From NCBI GenBank assembly GCA_023250795.1, contig JAHFAB010000144.1:1-5688 (forward strand): a stretch of 5,688 nucleotides of DNA, in the 5' to 3' direction. Shown here piece after piece: positions 1 through 5,434 of the stretch. The position numbers and the translations under genes are program-made. The notes under the pieces are model-generated. The model ran no database searches. It was given only the letters and a program-made list of their open reading frames with translations, and was not told the DNA's origin. This DNA comes from Bacteriovoracaceae bacterium (lineage in GTDB: Bacteria; Bdellovibrionota; UBA1018). Within the stretch, counting starts at the first letter, position 1, and each line of letters opens with the position of its first letter.

Positions 1-364
1 CCCCCTTCTCTGTGAAAATGTCTAATCCACCGTGTTCACAGATCGGAGTTTCAAACTGACTGATCTGATAGCCCTTAGGCAAATCAGGATAAAAATAATT
101 TTTCCTGGCAAAAATACTTTTGTTATTGATTTTACATTGAGTCGCCAAGCCTGCGCGAATGGCGTATTCGACCACTTTTCGATTGAGAACTGGGAGCGTT
201 CCCGGATGACCCGCACAAACCGGACAGGTGTTTTGATTGACGGGTATTTCTGAAACCGATTTGCCATGTGGCACTCGGGCCTGACAACTACAAAAAATCT
301 TACTCTGAGTAGAAAGCTGCGTGTGCACTTCTAATCCAATGACGGCTTCATAATCTGGATGCAT
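1..364 (-). CDS. gatB: Aspartyl/glutamyl-tRNA amidotransferase subunit B (N-terminal 121 codons, runs off the left edge)
   Basis: GatB binds the misacylated tRNA and carries the kinase-like site that activates Glu-tRNA(Gln) or Asp-tRNA(Asn) before ammonia from GatA is added. The frame read from ATG at 364-362 gives the family hallmarks: IGLEVHTQL (residues 9-17), a CSC pair at Cys25/Cys27, CPVC with Cys47/Cys50, PGTLPVLN (54-61), and [16 protein letters not shown] (87-102). The four cysteines match the zinc-binding set of many GatB proteins. The frame is open to position 1, so only the first quarter or so of a normal protein of about 475-480 residues is visible. The start is supported by a strong GGAGG 8 bases upstream. 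The gene lies 2 bases after the gatA stop, as expected for a gatCAB operon. I checked the frame near positions 50-70 and found no frameshift. Confidence 0.97.
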   Translation of the reverse strand, partial: MHPDYEAVIGLEVHTQLSTQSKIFCSCQARVPHGKSVSEIPVNQNTCPVCAGHPGTLPVLNRKVVEYAIRAGLATQCKINNKSIFARKNYFYPDLPKGYQISQFETPICEHGGLDIFTEKG

Positions 365-366
365 GT

Positions 367-1815
367 TCACGACCTCCTCTCAAAAGCATGAGCAAGAGAT
401 AAAATCTCGGCATCTCCGAACTGAGGACCGATCATGTGCAAACCCACGGGCAAACCTTGGTCGCCCTCACCGCAAGGAAGGCTGAGTGCAGGAAGGCCTG
501 CCAAGTTCACCGGAATCGTAAAAATATCTTCTAAATACATTTTCAGAGGGTCATTGATTTTTTCTCCTCGTTTGAACGCCGTAGTAGGAGAGACGGGGGA
601 AACAATCACGTCAACTTTCCGAAAAGCCTCATCGAAATCATTTTTGATGAGACGCCTCACTTGACAAGCGCGTCTGTAGTAAGCGTCATAGTAGCCACTG
701 GAGAGTGCGAAAGTGCCCAAGATAATCCTGCGTTTGACTTCTGGGCCAAAGAGCGATCGCACGTGTTTATAAAATTCTACCAAATTCTCTGAGTTTTGAG
801 CTTTCTCAAGACGCACTCCAAACCTCACACCATCAAATCGAGCTAAATTGCTCGACGCTTCACTCACCGCCACAATATAATACACAGCCACTGCGTAAGA
901 AGTATGAGGAAGAGAGACCTCAGTGAGGGTGGCCCCTTGAGACTCGAACCATTTCAGGGCATTTTGGATTGTTTTCTCCACATCTGGAGCAAGTCCTCCG
1001 ACGAAATACTCCTTGGGAATCCCAATTCTGATTTTTTTCCAATCCGGTTTTCGCCCCAAAGCTTGCAGGTAGTTTTCCTTTGCGTTCGGAGATGAAGTCG
1101 AGTCCTTTGGATCCCCACCACTCATCACATCGAGTAGTCGGGCGGCGTCCTCTACTGAAGCCGTCATCGGACCCACCTGGTCTAATGAGGAAGCAAAAGC
1201 TACTAAGCCGTAACGGCTCACTCGCCCATAAGTCGGTTTCATCCCTACGATTCCACAATAATGTGCAGGCAATCTCACCGAGCCTCCAGTGTCTGTGCCC
1301 AAGGCTGCAACACAGAGCCCGGCTTTCACAGCCGTAGCAGATCCTCCACTGGATCCACCTGGAACTCGATCTGGATGCGTGGGATGTAAGACCGGACCAA
1401 AAGCAGAGTTCTCATTAGAACTTCCCATCGCAAATTCGTCCATATTGAGTTTTCCCAAACTCACCGCCCCTGCACTCTCAAGCCTTTCGACCGCTGTAGC
1501 AGTGTATGGAGGGACATAATTTTCTAAAATACGTGAACCACAGGTCGTGCGCACTCCGTCAATCGTGAGAACATCTTTGATTCCCAGAGGAATACCTAAA
1601 AGTGGGTATGTTCCCCTTGGAACTCTTCCTTCTTTTGCCAAAATCCGATCCGCCTCTTTCGCCTGCCCGATCGCCCTCTCTTCACATATTGTTAAATAAG
1701 CATTATGTGCACTCGCCTTTGCAGCTCTAAGATAATCTTGGGTCAACTCAACGGGGGAGAGGAGCTTTTTATCGAAAGCGGCGTGGATGGACGAGATCGT
1801 TTGTGGAGTGGTCAT
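367..1815 (-). CDS. gatA: Aspartyl/glutamyl-tRNA amidotransferase subunit A (amidase)
   Basis: GatA hydrolyses glutamine (or asparagine) and passes the ammonia to GatB for transamidation of Glu-tRNA(Gln)/Asp-tRNA(Asn). The 482-residue product is close to the usual 480-490. The amidase-signature Ser-cisSer-Lys triad is visible: Lys80 in GIPLGIKD, Ser155 in PGGSSGGSA, and the nucleophile Ser179 in GTDTGGSVR. The spacing of 75 and 24 residues equals that known for Staphylococcus aureus GatA (Lys79, Ser154, Ser178). GCGSRIL-like, [12 protein letters not shown] (124-135) and [13 protein letters not shown] near the C-terminus also fit. The tail is slightly short, ending at FERRS, where the gatB ribosome-binding site lies. 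The ATG at 1815 overlaps the gatC stop as ATGA, indicating translational coupling; no strong Shine-Dalgarno sequence is seen for it. Confidence 0.98.
   Translation of the reverse strand: MTTPQTISSIHAAFDKKLLSPVELTQDYLRAAKASAHNAYLTICEERAIGQAKEADRILAKEGRVPRGTYPLLGIPLGIKDVLTIDGVRTTCGSRILENYVPPYTATAVERLESAGAVSLGKLNMDEFAMGSSNENSAFGPVLHPTHPDRVPGGSSGGSATAVKAGLCVAALGTDTGGSVRLPAHYCGIVGMKPTYGRVSRYGLVAFASSLDQVGPMTASVEDAARLLDVMSGGDPKDSTSSPNAKENYLQALGRKPDWKKIRIGIPKEYFVGGLAPDVEKTIQNALKWFESQGATLTEVSLPHTSYAVAVYYIVAVSEASSNLARFDGVRFGVRLEKAQNSENLVEFYKHVRSLFGPEVKRRIILGTFALSSGYYDAYYRRACQVRRLIKNDFDEAFRKVDVIVSPVSPTTAFKRGEKINDPLKMYLEDIFTIPVNLAGLPALSLPCGEGDQGLPVGLHMIGPQFGDAEILSLAHAFERRS
373..378 (-). promoter_or_regulatory. 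Shine-Dalgarno site of gatB, embedded in the 3' end of gatA
   Basis: On the minus strand AGGAGG ends 8 bases before the gatB ATG. The same bases encode the last residues of GatA (Glu-Arg-Arg-Ser), so the end of gatA and the gatB initiation signal share sequence. This decides the gatB start and implies translation of gatB directly after gatA termination. Confidence 0.85.
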
Positions 1816-2132
1816 AAAATAGAGGGGACCTTAAACCCTTCGTATAAAACATCGGGAGCAGAACCCAGCACTTTGGGCTTGCCGTCTTTCGCTGGGGGGA
1901 ATACGTGGACCTCATCTTCTCTAAAAGGAGTGGCCAAATCTAATGGATGAGTCAGTGGCTCCACCCCTTGGACATCCACTTTTTTTAACAACTCGATGTA
2001 TTGAAAAATTTCTTTGAGTTGAGTTGTAAAAAGACTGATCTCTCCGTCCGTTAACTCAAGGCGCGAAAGCGCAGCTATTTTTCGAGTGAGATTTTCGTCT
2101 TCAAGAGTCTGCATGAATTCATTATTAACCAT
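1812..2132 (-). CDS. gatC: Aspartyl/glutamyl-tRNA amidotransferase subunit C
   Basis: GatC is the small belt-like subunit that wraps GatA and joins it to GatB. The 106-residue product has the family core: RKIAALSRLELTDGEI (17-32), then QLKEIFQYIELLKKVD, GVEPLTHPL, and PFREDEVH. Its stop overlaps the gatA ATG by 4 bases. The start is uncertain. ATG at 2132 gives 106 residues and is preceded by a run of eight C and four T with no ribosome-binding site. An in-frame ATG at 2114 would give 100 residues, nearer the usual 95-100, but also lacks an obvious Shine-Dalgarno sequence. It lies 64 bases after the upstream secreted-protein gene and probably shares its transcript. Confidence 0.95.
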   Translation of the reverse strand: MVNNEFMQTLEDENLTRKIAALSRLELTDGEISLFTTQLKEIFQYIELLKKVDVQGVEPLTHPLDLATPFREDEVHVFPPAKDGKPKVLGSAPDVLYEGFKVPSIL

Positions 2133-2196
2133 AAAAGGGGGGGGAATGGAAGTGGGTTTTTGGAGAAAGCTTTTTTACCTCAATCACTCTTTAAAG

Positions 2197-2832
2197 CTAG
2201 TGTTTTGGCAAAATCAGTTTCTTTGATTCCCCTTGCTCGTTCTTTAAGAAAAACATTTCAGAAGGCAAAGCTAACTCGCCATTAATTTCAAAAGTACTTT
2301 CAATTTTTATTTTATCGGTGAATAAATTTTTATCATAAACAATGTCCAGTATCTCTCGTTTTTCAATTAATTTTACGACATAATGCGAAATCTCTCGAGA
2401 CTCAGAGACTGTGTAGGATGGAAACCAAATGAAATATTCTTTTGGTTTATCATTGATGATTTTAGAATTTTCATCAAAATTAAGTTCTATTAACCTCATT
2501 CCAAAATGCCCACCAGACCAACCCTGCCCAGCTGTTCTTAAACGAATTAAGAATCCTACACGCTCCCCCACCCAAAATTGCTCAATAGAAGCTCCAGATA
2601 AAACCCTACGAAAATCAGAATACGGAACTCCATCCTTATTAGACTCAATTTCAACCACTTGAACCTGACTCTTCTCGTCTGGACTGTCGGCTTTTACCCC
2701 AGAGACTCCCTCGTCAGCCCACAATTGGCTTGAAAATTGGATTGAAAGAAGAAATATCACTCCGTAAAAAATTAATATTAATTGTTTAAAATAAATTTTT
2801 TTCACCTTAAGAACTTGGGAAAACATGTACAT
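2197..2832 (-). CDS. Exported protein of unknown function
   Basis: I do not recognise a family. The 211-residue product starts with a basic stretch (Lys-Val-Lys-Lys...Lys, residues 9-16) followed by a hydrophobic segment of about 17-20 residues (LILIFYGVIFLLSIQF) and a plausible signal-peptidase I site after LWA, just before DEG at about residues 40-42. The mature part has no further membrane segment, no lipobox cysteine and no cysteines at all. It alternates short hydrophobic and charged stretches with many Glu, Lys, Ile and Phe, suggesting a beta-rich periplasmic or outer-surface protein. Start choices are ATG 2832, ATG 2826 and GTG 2805 (giving MKKIYF). No clear Shine-Dalgarno sequence marks any of them, but a promoter would place transcription start next to ATG 2832. 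It sits directly upstream of gatCAB in the same orientation; a functional link is not implied. Confidence 0.75.
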   Translation of the reverse strand: MYMFSQVLKVKKIYFKQLILIFYGVIFLLSIQFSSQLWADEGVSGVKADSPDEKSQVQVVEIESNKDGVPYSDFRRVLSGASIEQFWVGERVGFLIRLRTAGQGWSGGHFGMRLIELNFDENSKIINDKPKEYFIWFPSYTVSESREISHYVVKLIEKREILDIVYDKNLFTDKIKIESTFEINGELALPSEMFFLKNEQGESKKLILPKH

Positions 2833-2837
2833 GGGGA

Positions 2838-2868
2838 GCGCTATGACTCAGCGCACTAAAATAGTCAA
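2838..2868 (-). promoter_or_regulatory. Candidate promoter with overlapping inverted repeat upstream of the secreted-protein/gatCAB run
   Basis: On the minus strand TTGACT (2868-2863) is followed after 17 bases by a weak -10, CATAGC (2845-2840). The predicted start falls about one base before the ATG at 2832. A perfect inverted repeat, GCGCT at 2838-2842 and AGCGC at 2850-2854 with a 7-base spacer, overlaps the -10 and could be a repressor site. The -35 is good and the -10 poor, so this is tentative. Confidence 0.4.
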
Positions 2869-2877
2869 TTAAAATGA

Positions 2878-2974
2878 TTCTTCAGACATTCGCGAGTGGG
2901 TGGCGTGATTTTGGAGTGCAAGACCTAGAGCGCAGAACTCCACGCGCGAAGTTGGATCTCTACCCACTCAAATC
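2878..2974 (+). repeat. Left inverted repeat of the HNH element
   Basis: Read left to right, this 97-bp copy matches the reverse complement of 4177-4291. The outer 59 bases align with six substitutions and a 2-base gap, with the shared block GAGTGCAAGACC then AGAGCGCAGA. The inner 27 bases align with one substitution and a 1-base gap (TGGATCTCTACCCA then CTCAAATC). Only the middle differs: 11 bases here against about 29 in the right copy. The copy also folds on itself: GAGTGGGT (2894-2901) pairs with ACCCACTC (2962-2969), and GGAGT (2913-2917) pairs with ACTCC (2937-2941). Confidence 0.85.
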
Positions 2975-3029
2975 ACTTGTGAGATTTTTAATTTTTTATA
3001 AAATAATCGCTTTTTTTATGAGTTTTTTG

Positions 3030-3058
3030 TTGATTTTATGGTTTTATTCTAGTAGTAA
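3030..3058 (+). promoter_or_regulatory. Possible promoter of the HNH gene in an AT-rich leader
   Basis: The stretch 2975-3106 between the left repeat and the HNH start is very T-rich and holds no gene. TTGATT at 3030-3035 followed after 17 bases by TAGTAA at 3053-3058 is the best promoter-like pair, but the -10 matches only three consensus bases. TATTCT at 3045-3050 is an alternative -10. The region clearly looks like a promoter leader; the exact elements are uncertain. Confidence 0.3.
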
Positions 3059-3106
3059 TCCTTCATGTGTTTCAACTAAACAAAATAAAATCAGAAAGGG
3101 CTTAAT

Positions 3107-4183
3107 ATGGAAAACATCTCACTCAAACACTACACAAACGCAGAGCTTTTGGAAGGGCTGCAAATCTTGGTTTCACAAGAAAGAACTCTGAGTCTGAAAG
3201 TCATCGCTTTTTTAAGAGAGATCAGGCTCAGAAGTCTCCATTTAGAGATGGGATATCCTTCTTTGTTTACCTTTTGCATTGTGGAACTGAAATACTCAGA
3301 GGCCGCAGCTTATTACCGCCTAAACACTCTAGACATTGTAGATGAACTTCCGGAAATCAAACAGGCCATAGAAACGGGGGAACTGAGCATGACCACTTTG
3401 AGTATGGTTCAAAGTGCATGTAAGGCTAAAAAGAGAAAAACGAAGATCAAAGTTAGTGCGGAAGATAAAAAGAGCCTACTTGAAAAAGTAAAAGGGAAGT
3501 CTAAGAAACAGACCGAAGCGATCCTCCATCAGCATTTTCCTGAATTGCAGGCATCACCAAAACCTGAGACAGAGAAAAAATTATCCGATGATTTGATGGG
3601 TATTTTTTTCAACGCTGATCCAGAGTTGATGAAAAAATTTAAGGAGATCAAAGACCTAATAGCCCATCAAAACCCAAGTCCGAGTTATCAGGAATTATTT
3701 CATATGATGTCTGATTTTATGTTGGATCGAATTGATCCTATACGAAAAGCCCAGAGAATCACTAGGAGACAGGAGAGGAAAAAAGAAGATAGGAAGGGGG
3801 AGCAGACAGGCCTGGAAAAAATTTCGGACCACGAAGACAGTTTACTTCAGCCGGCTGAAGTTCAGCACAAAGTTCAAAACCAAGTTCAAAACCCACCTGA
3901 AACCCAGAGCCGCCACTGTTCAGCGCAAACAGAGCGGGCCGTCTGGGTCAGAGCACAGAGCAGGTGCGAGCATATGGACGAGAAGACTGGTCACAGATGC
4001 GCTGAGACTAAAAGACTCCAGCTCGATCATGTGATTCCCTATGCCATTAGCCATGATAGTTCAGAGCAAAATATCCAACTTGTTTGCACCGCCCATAACC
4101 TCTACAGAGCTACGCAGTGGTTTGGAAGTGAGTTTATGAAACAAAAAATGGGAAGTACTCCAGTGGGCTCTCCAGGGATTTGA
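3107..4183 (+). CDS. HNH-family endonuclease, lone cargo of an inverted-repeat-bounded element
   Basis: HNH nucleases cut DNA through a beta-beta-alpha metal fold. In this 358-residue protein the domain is at the C-terminus (about 275-340): zinc-ligand-like Cys287 and Cys298, the LDHVIPY motif with Asp307-His308, Asn322 in QNIQLVC, and Cys327 with His330-Asn331 in CTAHN. All expected HNH positions are present, so it looks catalytically intact. The N-terminal 210 residues are mostly helical with no recognised domain name. KSKKQTEAIL (131-140) and FFNADPELMKKFKEIKDLIAHQNPS (167-191 region) resemble the helical region of HNH proteins common in Bdellovibrio-like bacteria. A charged, low-complexity linker (about 213-265) joins the halves. 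ATG 3107 is supported by AAAGGG at 3095-3100, six bases upstream. The final codons and TGA lie in the right inverted repeat. Confidence 0.88.
   Translation: MENISLKHYTNAELLEGLQILVSQERTLSLKVIAFLREIRLRSLHLEMGYPSLFTFCIVELKYSEAAAYYRLNTLDIVDELPEIKQAIETGELSMTTLSMVQSACKAKKRKTKIKVSAEDKKSLLEKVKGKSKKQTEAILHQHFPELQASPKPETEKKLSDDLMGIFFNADPELMKKFKEIKDLIAHQNPSPSYQELFHMMSDFMLDRIDPIRKAQRITRRQERKKEDRKGEQTGLEKISDHEDSLLQPAEVQHKVQNQVQNPPETQSRHCSAQTERAVWVRAQSRCEHMDEKTGHRCAETKRLQLDHVIPYAISHDSSEQNIQLVCTAHNLYRATQWFGSEFMKQKMGSTPVGSPGI
3844..3861. repeat. 18-bp perfect palindrome inside the HNH gene
   Basis: ACTTCAGCCGGCTGAAGT is a complete 18-base palindrome with no spacer. It lies in the part of the HNH gene encoding the low-complexity linker (around residues 246-252) and directly abuts the 12-base tandem repeat that follows. 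Confidence 0.8.
3860..3895 (+). repeat. Three-copy 12-bp tandem repeat in the HNH linker
   Basis: Three consecutive 12-base units, GTTCAGCACAAA, GTTCAAAACCAA and GTTCAAAACCCA, encode a four-residue repeat (Val-Gln-His-Lys, Val-Gln-Asn-Gln, Val-Gln-Asn-Pro). The repeat unit keeps the frame, so copy-number change would alter only linker length. Confidence 0.8.
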
Positions 4184-4291
4184 GCTGGGTAGAGATCCAG
4201 CTTCCGGCTCATGGGACACCGCACTCATGCGCACTCTGCGCTCTGGGTCTTGCACTCTAAAATCATGCTACCCACTCGAAAGCCTGAAGAA
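4177..4291 (-). repeat. Right inverted repeat of the HNH element
   Basis: The minus strand of this 115-bp stretch matches 2878-2974 from TTCTTCAG (4291-4284) to CTCAAATC (4184-4177), with an expanded middle. It keeps the closing stem: GAGTGGGT on the minus strand (4277-4270) faces ACCCAGCTC (4190-4182), the same eight pairs with one bulged G. A second hairpin, AGCTGG (4183-4188) with CCAGCT (4197-4202), and GCGCA-GAG-TGCGC in the middle are specific to this copy. The repeat includes the last codons and stop (4181-4183) of the HNH gene and stops 46 bases short of the ribbon-helix-helix gene end. No T-run marks a conventional terminator. Confidence 0.85.
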
Positions 4292-4337
4292 CCTAAATTT
4301 CTATTTCGATTACAACCTTTAACTGTCAGATAAAACC

Positions 4338-4544
4338 CTAAGTTCCATATTTTTTCACATAGCCTTTTAAAACTTCTCGAATCATTCTCTGATATTTTAA
4401 ACCGACGTTTTTTGCACATTTTTTAAAAAAACTCACCGTTTTCGCATCTAGTGCGATCGTAACTTTAATTGTGTGCTCTTTGGGTAAAAGCTTTTCTGGA
4501 GGAGGTAAGAAATCATGAATGACCTTTAGTCTCCCAATAGGCAA
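4338..4544 (-). CDS. Ribbon-helix-helix (CopG/BrnA-like) protein, probably the body of a gene split by an in-frame TGA
   Basis: The frame carries a compact DNA-binding domain of the kind found in CopG-type antitoxins: a strand HTIKVTIAL (24-32), helix A DAKTVSFFKKCAKNVG (33-48) and helix B YQRMIREVLKGYVKKY (51-66), preceded by the DFLPPPEKLL linker (11-20). Such proteins usually dimerise, repress their own operon and neutralise a toxin. From TTG 4544 it is 68 residues, but that TTG has no ribosome-binding site. A much better start, ATG 4616 with AAGGGG about six bases upstream, is in the same frame but separated by TGA at 4556-4554. Restoring that codon would give 92 residues, a normal length. 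It follows the AbiEi-like gene in the same operon. No BrnT or other toxin is adjacent. Expression as drawn is doubtful. Confidence 0.65.
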   Translation of the reverse strand: MPIGRLKVIHDFLPPPEKLLPKEHTIKVTIALDAKTVSFFKKCAKNVGLKYQRMIREVLKGYVKKYGT

Positions 4545-4553
4545 ATCTTTGAC

Positions 4554-4616
4554 TCATAAACTGCCCTTCCCTTTCTCCAACTCACTCAGCATTTTCTGGT
4601 CTAAATTTTTCTTCAT
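4554..4616 (-). pseudogene. Detached 5' end of the ribbon-helix-helix gene (20 codons and TGA)
   Basis: ATG 4616 follows the stop of the AbiEi-like gene without a gap (TAGATG), and AAGGGG within the end of that gene is a good Shine-Dalgarno sequence. The frame reads MKKNLDQKMLSELEKGKGSL then TGA, and continues in the same frame as VKDLPIGRLKV into the conserved domain. This pattern is what a single nonsense change in a 92-codon gene would leave. A sequencing error, stop-codon readthrough or reinitiation at TTG 4544 are alternatives. Confidence 0.55.
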
Positions 4617-5381
4617 CTATACCCCTTCAATCTGCTCAAAATCACGCCAAGTACCTATGTTTCGAAAAACAGGAACACTCCGAAAAAGAACCTCTGCTTG
4701 CTCCCTTCCGCGTAGAGGAAAATGATAGAGATCTAAAAATGTCAATAACGCATAAGCCGCTTTCCATATTGGATTTTTACTCTTTAAATAAAAATGTTCT
4801 ACTAATCCAAAATAATAGGGCTCTATCAATAATAGTTCGTAACCTCTATCTAGTTCTATTAACTTATACTCGTGAACAATTTTGTCGAAACTAGATCTAG
4901 GACGCAAATAAATCTCTGCGTTCATAAGATTTGTCGCCCGAGCTTTGTAAATCATTCGAGCGGCCGTATGAAGTGCTGGAACACCTTCGTATTCTATAAT
5001 TTTGTTTTGAACTTTATTAAAATTTTTTGGATCACTCACCCTATACCCATGAAATACAGCCTTTTTCTGGATTTGGTAAGAAAGCAACCAACGGGTCATC
5101 AATTCTTTTGGCTCAGCAAGACAAAATCTTTTCTTTGTCCTTAACCCATGAGTCTTGATAATTCCTTCGTATTCTAATTCTTTGAATATACGATAAACGG
5201 TAAAAGGCCGCACACCCGTTTCTCTCGCTATCTGATTAATAGAAAACTGCTGAGAATTCCGTCCATTTCCATTTTCTTGAGAAGCAAAAAGCCAAAACAG
5301 TGCAAGTGCTCCTTTTTTGCTAAAAAAATTAGCTAGGTGAGGTTTATTTGACATAGGGGTAATCAAACTAGATTGGGCCAT
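4617..5381 (-). CDS. Winged-helix protein resembling the AbiEi antitoxin/regulator family
   Basis: AbiEi-type proteins are antitoxins and autorepressors of type IV toxin-antitoxin systems, normally paired with a nucleotidyltransferase toxin (AbiEii). The 254-residue product has a winged helix-turn-helix at about 26-90, with FSINQIARETGVRPFTVYRIF (46-66) as the helix pair and ELEYEGIIKT leading to the wing. The C-terminal half fits the AbiEi fold: VPALHTAARMIYKA (134-147), AEIYLRP (155-161), LLLIEPYY (183-190), and the characteristic AAYALLTFLDLYHFPLRGREQAEVL (208-232 region). The toxin partner is absent: the next gene is the broken ribbon-helix-helix frame. ATG 5381 has no Shine-Dalgarno sequence and would be the first or nearly first codon of the mRNA from the TATAAT promoter. 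Assignment is from motif resemblance only; a stand-alone regulator is the main alternative. Confidence 0.7.
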   Translation of the reverse strand: MAQSSLITPMSNKPHLANFFSKKGALALFWLFASQENGNGRNSQQFSINQIARETGVRPFTVYRIFKELEYEGIIKTHGLRTKKRFCLAEPKELMTRWLLSYQIQKKAVFHGYRVSDPKNFNKVQNKIIEYEGVPALHTAARMIYKARATNLMNAEIYLRPRSSFDKIVHEYKLIELDRGYELLLIEPYYFGLVEHFYLKSKNPIWKAAYALLTFLDLYHFPLRGREQAEVLFRSVPVFRNIGTWRDFEQIEGV

Positions 5382-5421
5382 CTATACAAAATTATAAGCT
5401 ATGCAAAAAATTTTGTATAGC
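5382..5421 (-). promoter_or_regulatory. Operator array: three CTATRCAAAA half-sites upstream of the AbiEi-like gene
   Basis: CTATACAAAATT (5382-5393) and its exact reverse complement (5409-5420) form a 12-bp inverted repeat around a 15-base spacer. The spacer contains a third half-site, CTATGCAAAA (5399-5408), in direct orientation with the first (17 bases apart) and inverted, almost touching, relative to the last. The array begins at the base next to the ATG and covers the whole promoter, so binding by the winged-helix product would shut off its own transcription. That regulator identity is inference. Confidence 0.75.
5391..5419 (-). promoter_or_regulatory. Promoter of the AbiEi-like operon, predicted leaderless
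   Basis: The minus strand has a perfect -10, TATAAT (5396-5391), 17 bases after a four-of-six -35, TATACA (5419-5414). The expected start is near 5384, about three bases before the ATG at 5381, leaving no room for a ribosome-binding site. The promoter lies entirely inside the half-site array. Confidence 0.65.
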
Positions 5422-5434
5422 AAAAACTGCGCCC

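Larger units (their letters stand above)
2878..4291 (+). mobile_element. Putative HNH-endonuclease element bounded by long inverted repeats
   Basis: One HNH nuclease gene is enclosed by two related sequences in opposite orientation (2878-2974 and 4177-4291). Both begin at their outer edge with TTCTTCAG and end at their inner edge with CTCAAATC, so the unit has defined, symmetric ends over about 1.4 kb. No other gene lies inside. There is no recognisable transposase, no DDE or tyrosine-recombinase gene, and I cannot find a convincing direct duplication just outside the ends. It interrupts no recognisable gene: on the left it abuts the promoter of the secreted-protein gene, on the right it lies 46 bases beyond the end of the ribbon-helix-helix gene. 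Calling it mobile is inference from its symmetric architecture and nuclease cargo. Confidence 0.5.

Noticed and set aside
40..75. Possible frameshift in gatB around the GYQIS motif.
   Set aside because: Careful reading of both strands shows CAGATCAGTCAGTTTGAA, which continues in frame as QISQFE; the gene is intact to the edge.
2160..2198. Possible terminator between the secreted-protein gene and gatC (AGCTTT/AAAGCT arms).
   Set aside because: The stem is six AT-rich pairs with a loop of about 19 bases and no T-run after it on the minus strand, so it should not stop transcription.
2886..2930. Resemblance of the left repeat to a cyclic-di-GMP-I riboswitch (ATTCG...GAGTGGG...GC).
   Set aside because: The conserved GCAAACC and GCAAAGCCTCCGG-type blocks are missing, and the repeat does not lie directly before a start codon in a riboswitch arrangement.
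2874..3191. A 105-codon plus-strand reading frame spanning the left repeat and the start of the HNH gene.
   Set aside because: It overlaps the repeat and the HNH N-terminus in another frame, has no ribosome-binding site, and has low-complexity composition from the AT-rich leader.
4171..4280. The right repeat contains words resembling a reversed tRNA 3' half (GGGATTTGAG, a GCAT/GTGC D-arm-like stem).
   Set aside because: No T-arm of five pairs, no anticodon stem and no acceptor stem can be drawn at normal spacing, and the left copy does not preserve the tRNA-like parts.
2878..4291. HEARO-type RNA with embedded HNH gene (IscB omega-RNA).
   Set aside because: The encoded protein has no RuvC-like domain or bridge helix and the HNH lies at the C-terminus; the flanks are inverted copies of each other rather than one RNA interrupted by a gene.
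4061..4419. Minus-strand frames across the right repeat and the end of the HNH gene.
   Set aside because: They run antisense to the HNH gene or out of frame with the ribbon-helix-helix domain and show no protein-like motifs or starts.
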